Assembly (NCBI GenBank): GCA_003453515.1
Contig: DMLD01000029.1
Location: 1 to 6,159 of the forward strand
Length of the DNA stretch: 6,159 nucleotides
Direction: 5' to 3'
Source of the DNA: Lachnospiraceae bacterium
GTDB taxonomy: Bacteria; Bacillota; Clostridia; Lachnospirales; Lachnospiraceae
Of the stretch, positions 1 to 5,438 are shown one piece after another. A program made the position numbers and the translations under genes. Each line of letters begins with the position of its first letter. The stretch's first letter is position 1. Below the pieces are notes generated by a model that made no database searches, had not been told where the DNA came from, and saw only the letters and a list, made by a program, of their open reading frames with translations.

Positions 1-128
1 TGCTTGATATTCTTGCTTTCCTCGGCATCCACACGATAGAGGAAGTTAAGCAAAATTCTCTGACTAAGAGCTTTGAAAAGAAATATCCAAGGTGCTTTGA
101 GTTTTTGAAGAATACAGAAAAATGGTAA
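1..128 (+). CDS. 3' end of an unrecognised plus-strand gene (partial)
   Basis: A reading frame is open from the left window edge (first whole codon at 3) to a TAA at 126-128, giving 41 residues that begin LDILAFLGI and end NTEKW. The composition is protein-like: a hydrophobic start, then a charged, lysine/glutamate-rich tail with a KKYPRCFEFL stretch. I do not recognise the family, and the start lies outside the window. The opposite strand is also open here, so the evidence that this is coding is moderate. If real, the gene converges on the cysteine synthase gene, with 68 bases between the two stop codons. Confidence 0.45.
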   Translation, partial: LDILAFLGIHTIEEVKQNSLTKSFEKKYPRCFEFLKNTEKW

Positions 129-145
129 GAATCCTCCTTTATGAT

Positions 146-176
146 AATAAGCCCTTATTCTTATTCTTTTTCTTTA
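146..176 (+). terminator. Weak hairpin plus T-rich tract between convergent genes
   Basis: AATAAG (146-151) and CTTATT (154-159) are inverted copies, with a practical 5-bp stem and a GCCC loop. On the plus strand they are followed by a T-rich stretch containing TTTTT. The position, just past the TAA of the left-edge gene and before the cysteine synthase stop, is right for a terminator. The stem is short and A+T only, so this is a weak candidate. I see no better terminator for either convergent gene in 129-196. Confidence 0.25.
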
Positions 177-196
177 TCAGGATAATCCCCGCCTCA

Positions 197-1129
197 TCAC
201 TCCGCAAACAACGGCGTCGAAAAATATCTCTCTCCGGTATCCGGCAGTATCGTCACTACCGTTTTGCCGGGACCCAGCTTTTTGGCAAGCTTGAGAGCTG
301 CCGCTACATTTGTTCCGGATGATATACCACAGAGGATACCCTCCTTCGTAGCCAGCTGCTTTGCGGTAGATATTGCCTCCTCGTCGGTTATCACACATAT
401 TTCATCGTAGATACTGCGGTTTAGGATGCCCGGTATGATACCGTCTCCGATGCCCATCTGCATATGGGTTCCTATGGTTCCGCCTGCCAGTATAGCTGCT
501 TTTTCTGGCTCTACAGCCCATATCCTGATATCAGGATAGACTTCCTTCAGCACCTCTCCTACCCCGGTCAGGGTTCCTCCTGTTCCAATACCGGAGCAGA
601 AGCCGTGTATCTCTCCCTCAATCTGTTCGAGCATTTCCCGAACCGTTCCGTTTTTATGAGCCATAACATTGTTAAGATTGTCAAACTGCTGCGGCACATA
701 GACATTCGGATCTTCCTTTTGCATCCTAAGCGCCAGATTGAGACACTCCTCGATAGCCTTTCCTATATCTCCGGAATCATGGATCAGCTTTACCTTCGCT
801 CCGTAATGGCGAACCAGCTTTGCCCTCTCCTCACTGACTGAATCAGGCATGATGATGATCGTCTTGTATCCCTTTACCGCACCTACCAGAGCCAGTCCGA
901 CTCCCTGATTTCCGCTGGTCGGCTCAACGATAGTTGTTCTGTCCGGCGAGATCTCTCCTGCTCTCTCCGCTTCCTCGATCATGTTATATGCCGTTCTGGT
1001 CTTGATCGATCCTCCTATGTTGACTCCTTCATATTTTACAAGCACCGTGGCACTGTCGTCATCCGTCATATGTGACAGACGAATCATCGGTGTATTTCCT
1101 ATTGCTTCAAGGATATTGTTGTAAATCAT
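197..1129 (-). CDS. cysK: Cysteine synthase (O-acetylserine sulfhydrylase), PLP-dependent, clostridial variant
   Basis: This 310-residue protein is the normal length for CysK, a cytoplasmic fold-type II PLP enzyme that makes cysteine from O-acetylserine and sulfide. Seen in order: IGNTP at 10-14; GGSIKTR at 39-45 with K43 as the PLP lysine; the substrate loop TSGNQG at 71-76; the phosphate-binding SGIGTGGT at 179-186; GISSG at 268-272, whose serine contacts the PLP ring; and a C-terminal PDTGERYFST at 296-305. Two motifs depart from the usual enzyme: KTR replaces KDR after the lysine, and Q replaces T in TSGNTG. I recall similar variants in Clostridia, so this is probably a clade trait, not decay. 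The ATG at 1127-1129 follows GGGAGAG at 1134-1140, a well-placed ribosome binding site. The gene lies 63 bases downstream of the DUF4143 ATPase gene on the same strand. A related use of the fold, such as another beta-replacement or cysteine desulfhydration, cannot be excluded. Confidence 0.9.
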   Translation of the reverse strand: MIYNNILEAIGNTPMIRLSHMTDDDSATVLVKYEGVNIGGSIKTRTAYNMIEEAERAGEISPDRTTIVEPTSGNQGVGLALVGAVKGYKTIIIMPDSVSEERAKLVRHYGAKVKLIHDSGDIGKAIEECLNLALRMQKEDPNVYVPQQFDNLNNVMAHKNGTVREMLEQIEGEIHGFCSGIGTGGTLTGVGEVLKEVYPDIRIWAVEPEKAAILAGGTIGTHMQMGIGDGIIPGILNRSIYDEICVITDEEAISTAKQLATKEGILCGISSGTNVAAALKLAKKLGPGKTVVTILPDTGERYFSTPLFAE

Positions 1130-1154
1130 TTTTCTCTCCCACTATTGTCCGATT

Positions 1155-1160
1155 ATTATA
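1155..1160 (-). promoter_or_regulatory. Candidate -10 box for the cysteine synthase gene
   Basis: The minus strand reads TATAAT exactly, which would place the transcript start near 1148, about 19 bases before the ATG. No good -35 hexamer sits 16-18 bases upstream (ATATGC at best). It could be an activator-dependent promoter, or a chance match in A+T-rich DNA with the gene read through from upstream. Confidence 0.3.
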
Positions 1161-1192
1161 TTAGTTCAAAACACACAGCATATCATCAGATA

Positions 1193-2512
1193 TCACAAAT
1201 ACTCATCGATCTTCCATATCAGGTATAACGGAAGACTGATCTCATGTGTATCTCCCTTTTGATTGTCACCCACATTTTTTGCGGATATACGCATCCCAAA
1301 CTTGGGCATATACTTCTTACAGTATGTCGAAAAACTCTTAGCCATTGTATTATCAGCTGCTTTAACCTCCATAGGTATGATGTTTGATTTATCCTCAATC
1401 AAAAAATCTACCTCTGCCGTATTATTGCTTTTCCAAAAGTACGGTTCTCTCCCCATACTTTTTAACTCTTCCATTACATAATTTTCCGCATACGCCCCCT
1501 TATAGTTCTTATACTCCGTAGGTTCTTCCAATATGGTATGGTAGGACAATCCGCTGCTTTTCCTCAAAATACCGATATCCGCCATATACACCTTAAAATA
1601 TGTATCATCAGCCATAGCCGACAGCGGCAGCTGCGGTTCAGATACCATTTCAAGCTTATATACCAGCCCCGCATCGACCAACCACTGCATCGCATCCTCA
1701 AGGTCTCTGGCCCTTACTCCATGTTTTACATGAGAGAATACAAATTTATTATTATCTTTGGCAAGCTGCTTCGGGATCGAGTTCCATATCTGTGACAGCT
1801 TCTGAATATCCTTCGTATCTGCGTGCTTTGAAAAATCATCCCTATAATCCCTTAGGATGTTGTCCAGTTCATGATCGACTACCGAAAAGTCCGCTGTTTC
1901 GATCCATCTTTTAACTACATATGGCATTCCACCGACTGCATAGTACTGCTTAAGTCTTTTGAGCAGCTGTGAATGAATAGCATCCGGGATCGTTCTGAAG
2001 CTTTCATATCCTCGCAGTAATTCAACTGTATCCTCATCACCCGATGCAAGTAAAAATTCATAAAAATTCATCGGATACATCTGCAACCTGTCGACCTTAC
2101 CCACAGGAAACGAGATGTCCTTTCTTTTCAATTCTACACCAAGCAATGATCCTGCACATACTATATAATATGACACATCTGCTTCACAAAAATACTTAAG
2201 AGATGTAATTGCTCTTGGACATTCCTGTATCTCATCAAAAATAAACAAAGTATTCTTCGGATCTATATCTTTTATTCCTTTCATCATCACTATCTCATGT
2301 ATGATCCGTTCTGTGTCAAAATCATATTCAAACACGGAATTATACTTCGATTCATCTTCGAAATTTATATAAACAAATTGCTCGAACCTGTCTGACGCAA
2401 ACTCCTTTAAAAGATATGTTTTGCCGCACTGTCTCACACCGGTAACTATCAGCGGCTTCCTATCCTTATCATTCATCCAGGCAATAAGCTTTTTCATCGC
2501 AATACGCTCCAC
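1193..2512 (-). CDS. ATP-binding protein, AAA_14 / DUF4143 family
   Basis: This 439-residue protein has the two-part layout of the AAA_14-DUF4143 family, common in anaerobes and archaea and without an established function. The N-terminal ATPase shows Walker A GVRQCGKT at 25-32, Walker B TLFIFDE ending D93-E94, and a CAGSLLG sensor-like segment at 119-125. A helical region follows. The C-terminal part contains AENY near 342-345, EVD near 367-369 and MEVK ending at K384, an arrangement resembling a PD-(D/E)XK nuclease core (D369, E382, K384). The frame also allows a GTG at 2519-2521, but that codon is part of the AGGAGG ribosome binding site (2521-2526). The GTG at 2510-2512 lies 8 bases after it and is preferred; an ATG at 2495-2497 is too far away. 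No membrane segment is seen. The gene has its own consensus promoter and a tandem dyad upstream, so it looks independently and tightly regulated. Its coding DNA is A+T-richer than the flanking pil and cysK genes, which suggests transfer. Confidence 0.9.
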   Translation of the reverse strand: MERIAMKKLIAWMNDKDRKPLIVTGVRQCGKTYLLKEFASDRFEQFVYINFEDESKYNSVFEYDFDTERIIHEIVMMKGIKDIDPKNTLFIFDEIQECPRAITSLKYFCEADVSYYIVCAGSLLGVELKRKDISFPVGKVDRLQMYPMNFYEFLLASGDEDTVELLRGYESFRTIPDAIHSQLLKRLKQYYAVGGMPYVVKRWIETADFSVVDHELDNILRDYRDDFSKHADTKDIQKLSQIWNSIPKQLAKDNNKFVFSHVKHGVRARDLEDAMQWLVDAGLVYKLEMVSEPQLPLSAMADDTYFKVYMADIGILRKSSGLSYHTILEEPTEYKNYKGAYAENYVMEELKSMGREPYFWKSNNTAEVDFLIEDKSNIIPMEVKAADNTMAKSFSTYCKKYMPKFGMRISAKNVGDNQKGDTHEISLPLYLIWKIDEYL

Positions 2513-2520
2513 CGAAACCA

Positions 2521-2526
2521 CCTCCT
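2521..2526 (-). promoter_or_regulatory. Ribosome binding site that sets the start of the DUF4143 ATPase gene
   Basis: The minus strand reads AGGAGG, a near-perfect Shine-Dalgarno sequence. It lies 8 bases before the GTG at 2510-2512 and overlaps the first base of the earlier in-frame GTG at 2519-2521. The earlier GTG therefore cannot be initiated from this site. Confidence 0.7.
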
Positions 2527-2542
2527 ATGAAAGATAACCAAA

Positions 2543-2574
2543 AATGGCTTTTATTCATATGAATTTTGACCATG
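2543..2574. repeat. 32-bp dyad unit 2 (putative operator, leader-proximal)
   Basis: On the minus strand the unit starts CATGG and ends CCATT, with the 12-bp palindrome ATTCATATGAAT in its centre (2553-2564). The two arms match at 10 of 16 positions. It abuts unit 1 with no gap. The stretch 2543-2565 matches 2575-2597 at 21 of 23 bases. It falls roughly at +23 to +54 of the predicted ATPase transcript. It reads as a protein-binding site; the core would make only a weak RNA hairpin. Confidence 0.6.
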
Positions 2575-2606
2575 AATGGTTATTATTCATATGAATTACA
2601 GCCATT
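2575..2606. repeat. 32-bp dyad unit 1 (putative operator overlapping the -10 box)
   Basis: On the minus strand the unit starts AATGG and ends CCATT around the palindrome ATTCATATGAAT (2585-2596). Its arms match at 13 of 16 positions, so it is the better of the two dyads. It overlaps the -10 hexamer by three bases and covers the predicted transcript start near 2597, the classic position for a repressor site. A degenerate third ATTCAT copy (2616-2621) lies 31 bp further on, inside the promoter spacer. Confidence 0.65.
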
Positions 2607-2632
2607 ATATTATATATTCATAAGTATGTCAA
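2604..2632 (-). promoter_or_regulatory. Consensus sigma-A promoter for the DUF4143 ATPase gene
   Basis: The minus strand shows TTGACA (2627-2632), a spacer of exactly 17 bases, and TATAAT (2604-2609): both hexamers match consensus and the spacing is optimal. A second overlapping TATAAT lies 5 bases upstream. The predicted start near 2597 gives a leader of about 85 bases, which contains the tandem dyads and ends in the AGGAGG site. So strong a promoter for this kind of gene suggests that it is normally repressed. Confidence 0.75.
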
Positions 2633-2766
2633 GTTGATATCGGCACATATCAGCTGCTTGCAGGAAGCTCCTCTTCTATGGTATTTTTATAAATGTGTCC
2701 ATTCTTCATATTTTGTATTATAAATCAAAAACCCGAAATAATCATGTGTGATTCAAGGCTTGCACA

Positions 2767-2784
2767 GAAAGATAAATATCTTTC
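2767..2784. other. Perfect 8-bp inverted repeat overlapping the nucleotidyltransferase stop codon
   Basis: GAAAGATA and TATCTTTC flank a 2-base centre (7-bp stem with a 4-base loop in practice). It starts inside the TGA stop of the nucleotidyltransferase gene. On the minus strand no U-run follows, so it is a poor intrinsic terminator for that gene; it may instead protect the 3' end. On the plus strand eight Ts follow six bases later, but no plus-strand gene needs terminating there. Confidence 0.3.
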
Positions 2785-3055
2785 AATAGATTTTTTTTCC
2801 ATATTTATCTATATCCTCTCTCAAATATACATTCTTGCATTTGTCGTAGTCCAATATATCTATTTTTTTCAACGTCGGTATAAGATCGACCTCTTCTGCC
2901 ACCTTTCTTACATCATCGCAACCTATCACTGCGAAATCCAGATCACTGGTCTGAGTCTGTGTACCCTTTGCATATGAACCATATAAAAGAAGGTGTGAGA
3001 CCTGTTGCTTTTTACATATCTGCTCAACACGAGATATGATCTCATCAACCTGCAT
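2783..3055 (-). CDS. MNT-type minimal nucleotidyltransferase domain protein (MntA-like antitoxin family)
   Basis: This 90-residue protein is nearly all nucleotidyltransferase domain. It shows the signature GSYAKGTQTQTSDLD at 26-40: the GS motif (G26, S27) followed by the metal-binding pair D38 and D40. A third carboxylate is D67 in KIDILD. All catalytic residues look intact and the length is usual for the family. Members of the MNT family typically transfer nucleotides, for example AMP in MntA, and often act as antitoxins to a neighbouring HEPN RNase. No HEPN gene is visible on either side: pilC is upstream and the ATPase gene downstream. The ATG at 3053-3055 follows AGAAGGTG (3061-3068), an acceptable ribosome binding site. 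The gene starts 61 bases after pilC ends and is A+T-rich (about 30% GC in 2821-2880). It may be an orphan antitoxin or a stand-alone nucleotidyltransferase; its substrate is unknown. Confidence 0.85.
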   Translation of the reverse strand: MQVDEIISRVEQICKKQQVSHLLLYGSYAKGTQTQTSDLDFAVIGCDDVRKVAEEVDLIPTLKKIDILDYDKCKNVYLREDIDKYGKKIY

Positions 3056-3080
3056 CTCATCACCTTCTTATATTATCGCT

Positions 3081-3108
3081 ATTTTACTGTAGATGTATGC
3101 TCCGTAAA
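3081..3108 (-). promoter_or_regulatory. Candidate promoter for the nucleotidyltransferase gene
   Basis: The minus strand has TTTACG (3103-3108, 4 of 6 to consensus), a 16-base spacer and TAAAAT (3081-3086, 5 of 6), predicting a leader of about 20 bases. The -35 box begins 9 bases past the pilC stop. No terminator is visible between pilC and this gene, so read-through from the pil operon is also possible. Confidence 0.3.
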
Positions 3109-3116
3109 TTACATCA

Positions 3117-4334
3117 TCACGCGTTTCCTGCGTTCTGGTAGATACCGAGCATCGGCATCATGACGGCTCCTATGATACCGCCGACGAGTATGGCAAGTAC
3201 GACGATGATAGCCGGCTCCATGGCTGTCGTGAGGTTCTTGGTAACCTCCTCTGTCTCATCCTCGTAGTACTGCGCTACCTTATCAAGCATCTGCTCCGTG
3301 GTACCTGTTTCCTCTCCTATCTTGGTCATATGGTACACCATCGGCGGGAATATACCTCCCATCTCCAACGGCTCTGAGAGCGGTACACCCTGCATTACCT
3401 CGTCCTTGGCATCGCGCACCGACTTACGGATCACGCGGTTCGGTATGACGTCTGCCACTATGTCAAGGGCTTCGACTATCGGCACACCGGATGTTATCAG
3501 TGTAGCCATGGTCATCGCAAATTTGGATGAATTACTCTTTATTGAGAAATCCTTTACAAGAGGAATCTTAAGTATCATCTTTGAGTTGAACTGCTTGCCG
3601 GTCTCCGTCTTTTTGAACCACAGTACAAGGATAACTATCGTAGCCAGACCGCCCAGCACAATAAACAAGTGCTCATTGATAAAATCACTGATATCCATGA
3701 CCATCTGTGTCAGCCACGGCAGCTCCATATCCATTTCCTTAAATGATCCCGCAAAGTTGGGGATGACCGTTGTCATAAGGATGATGACCACGGCAACCGC
3801 CACGATCAGGACAACTATAGGATAGATCATTGCCGATCTGACCATGGAAGTGAGCTTCAGATCCTTGTCAAACTGCTTGCAGACACGCTCGAAAGCGACC
3901 TCGAGGTTACCTGTTGCCTCACCTGCCTTTACCATGTGTATGAGAAGCTCCGGGAACACCTTTCCCTCTGCAGCCATGGCATCGGCGAGCGTATCACCCT
4001 TTTGCACGGAGACCATAACATTGAAAAGCGATGTTTTCAGTGCCTTGTTCTGCGTCTGCTCCTGTACCATCTGCAATCCGTCGATAACCGTGACACCCGC
4101 CACGAGTATTGAGTGGAACTGACGACAAAATATCGTGATATCCTTTTTCTTGACCGGATTTCCGATGGTTATATTCCAGCTGGCATCTGCGAGCGATGTC
4201 GACTCCTGGATGGACAAGACGATACTTCCGTCACCCTTGAGCTTGGATGTTGCGGCGTCGATATTGACGGCATCCATGACACCCTTTTTCTCTTTACCAT
4301 ACTTGTCTGTGATAGTATACTTATACTTTGCCAC
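3117..4334 (-). CDS. pilC: Type IV pilus inner-membrane platform protein PilC (GspF/T2SSF family)
   Basis: This 405-residue polytopic membrane protein is the usual length for PilC/GspF, the platform that couples the PilB and PilT ATPases to pilin insertion and removal. A short N-terminal cytoplasmic domain (MAKYKYTITDKYGKEKKG) precedes two T2SSF domains at about 68-191 and 270-393. Each carries the family signature, GEATGNLEVAFERV at 138-151 and GEETGTTEQMLDKV at 340-353. Hydrophobic segments lie at about 170-192, 223-240 and 373-397, the expected three-helix topology. The start is a GTG at 4332-4334, placed 8 bases after a GGGGG-type ribosome binding site (4343-4347). It follows pilT by 31 bases, so the two are almost certainly co-transcribed. 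No pilin gene follows it, unlike many clostridial pil clusters. Confidence 0.93.
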   Translation of the reverse strand: MAKYKYTITDKYGKEKKGVMDAVNIDAATSKLKGDGSIVLSIQESTSLADASWNITIGNPVKKKDITIFCRQFHSILVAGVTVIDGLQMVQEQTQNKALKTSLFNVMVSVQKGDTLADAMAAEGKVFPELLIHMVKAGEATGNLEVAFERVCKQFDKDLKLTSMVRSAMIYPIVVLIVAVAVVIILMTTVIPNFAGSFKEMDMELPWLTQMVMDISDFINEHLFIVLGGLATIVILVLWFKKTETGKQFNSKMILKIPLVKDFSIKSNSSKFAMTMATLITSGVPIVEALDIVADVIPNRVIRKSVRDAKDEVMQGVPLSEPLEMGGIFPPMVYHMTKIGEETGTTEQMLDKVAQYYEDETEEVTKNLTTAMEPAIIVVLAILVGGIIGAVMMPMLGIYQNAGNA

Positions 4335-4365
4335 AGGCTATTCCCCCTTTCAGAACATCTTCCCT

Positions 4366-5424
4366 TTAAACCAACCTTCTTGTAACGTAATTTCTGTCCT
4401 GTGCGTAAGACAGCGCATTCTCCTTGGTTATCTGTCTGCGCATGCACAGATCGATCAGCGCGTCGTCCATCATCAGCATCCCCTCCGCCTTGCTCGTCTG
4501 GATGATAGACGGTATCTGGTGCGACTTTCCTTCACGGATAAGGTTTCTGATCGCGCTGTTGGAATACATCAGCTCAAATGCCGCTACCCTTCCCTTGTGA
4601 TCCAGTGTCGGTATCAGCTGCTGAGAAATGACCGCCTCCAAAAGTGTCGCGATCTGAAGTCTTATCTGTGCCTGCTGATGGGTCGGGAACACGTCTATGA
4701 TACGATCGATCGTCGGCACGGCACCGATGGTGTGCAGCGTCGAAAACACAAGGTGTCCGGTCTCGGCTGCGGTGATCGCTGTCGCTATCGTGTCGAGGTC
4801 ACGCATCTCTCCGACAAGTATGATGTCGGGATCCTCACGAAGTGCGGCTCTGAGCGCTCCACCGTAGGACTGCGTATCTATACCGATTTCTCGCTGGTTT
4901 ACTATCGATACTGCATGCTTGTGCAGGTACTCGATAGGATCCTCAAGCGTGATTATATGTCTGTTGTAGTTCTGATTTATCTCATTGATGAGAGTCGCAA
5001 GCGTCGTTGACTTACCCGATCCGGTAGGTCCCGTGACAAGCACCAGTCCCCTCTTCTTGGTCGTCAGATCCTTGACTGACTTTGGAAGTCCCAGAGCCTC
5101 GGGGCTCGGCACATCCGTATTAACAAGACGGATAACAAAAGCCATCGTACCGCGCTGCTTAAAAATATTTACACGGTATCTTCCGACACCTCTTATGGCA
5201 TATGAAAAATCCACCTCTCCGTCTTCATTGAACTTATCCACCAGTCTTCCCGGGATCATCTGCTCTACCAATGCTTTTGAATCAGCCGGCAGCACCACGT
5301 CATGCGCTATGTCGATCAGCTCTCCGTTGAGCCTGCATTTGGGCGGAATACCCGTCGTCACATGCAGGTCGGAAGCTCCGATCCCCCTGGCCTGCTTCAA
5401 TAATTCATCAATCTGATAAGCCAC
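4366..5424 (-). CDS. pilT: Type IV pilus retraction ATPase PilT
   Basis: This 352-residue protein is full length for PilT, the cytoplasmic hexameric ATPase that powers pilus retraction, twitching and DNA uptake. The N-terminal PAS-like domain contains ASDLH at 17-21. The ATPase core has Walker [10 protein letters not shown] at 132-140, the Asp box ITLEDPIEY at 158-166, Walker B DIILVGEMRD ending at 209 with catalytic E206, and the His box TGHLVFSTLHT at 222-232. The PilT-typical AIRNLIREGK motif at 291-300 separates it from PilB, and there is no tetracysteine zinc motif. The start is a GTG at 5422-5424, set 8 bases after AGGAGG (5433-5438); the pilB stop codon lies inside that site, so translation of the two is probably coupled. 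Confidence 0.95.
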   Translation of the reverse strand: MAYQIDELLKQARGIGASDLHVTTGIPPKCRLNGELIDIAHDVVLPADSKALVEQMIPGRLVDKFNEDGEVDFSYAIRGVGRYRVNIFKQRGTMAFVIRLVNTDVPSPEALGLPKSVKDLTTKKRGLVLVTGPTGSGKSTTLATLINEINQNYNRHIITLEDPIEYLHKHAVSIVNQREIGIDTQSYGGALRAALREDPDIILVGEMRDLDTIATAITAAETGHLVFSTLHTIGAVPTIDRIIDVFPTHQQAQIRLQIATLLEAVISQQLIPTLDHKGRVAAFELMYSNSAIRNLIREGKSHQIPSIIQTSKAEGMLMMDDALIDLCMRRQITKENALSYAQDRNYVTRRLV

Positions 5425-5432
5425 AAACCTAT

Positions 5433-5438
5433 CCTCCT
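5433..5438 (-). promoter_or_regulatory. pilT ribosome binding site overlapping the pilB stop codon
   Basis: The minus strand reads AGGAGG, followed after 8 bases by the pilT GTG start. The TAG that ends pilB occupies 5437-5439 and shares two bases with it. Ribosomes finishing pilB therefore stop directly on the pilT initiation site, which points to translational coupling of the two antagonistic motor ATPases. Confidence 0.75.

Noticed and set aside
133..139. AAGGAGG on the minus strand downstream of cysK
   Set aside because: It looks like a perfect ribosome binding site, but no ATG, GTG or TTG lies at a usable distance on the minus strand, and it falls at the end of the left-edge gene. Probably chance.
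1172..1192. Possible stem ATATC/GATAT just after the DUF4143 ATPase stop
   Set aside because: It has only five A+T-rich pairs with no following T-run, so it is not a credible terminator.
2648..2704. Very short minus-strand frames (12 and 19 codons) between the nucleotidyltransferase and ATPase genes, checked as remnants of a HEPN toxin
   Set aside because: They have no HEPN-like sequence and no usable ribosome binding site, and the 12-codon frame runs through the promoter.
2693..2977. A 94-codon plus-strand open frame
   Set aside because: It overlaps the well-supported nucleotidyltransferase gene antisense, is low-complexity and rich in I/F/Y from A+T-rich DNA, and has no good ribosome binding site.
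4135..5010. A 291-codon plus-strand open frame
   Set aside because: It runs antisense across pilC and pilT, which show complete family motifs on the minus strand. The plus-strand translation has no recognisable domain and is a shadow frame.
5018..5031. A 14-base sequence repeated exactly at 6146-6159
   Set aside because: Both copies encode the Walker A loop (GPTGS) of the paralogous ATPases PilT and PilB, so the identity reflects protein conservation, not a mobile or regulatory repeat.
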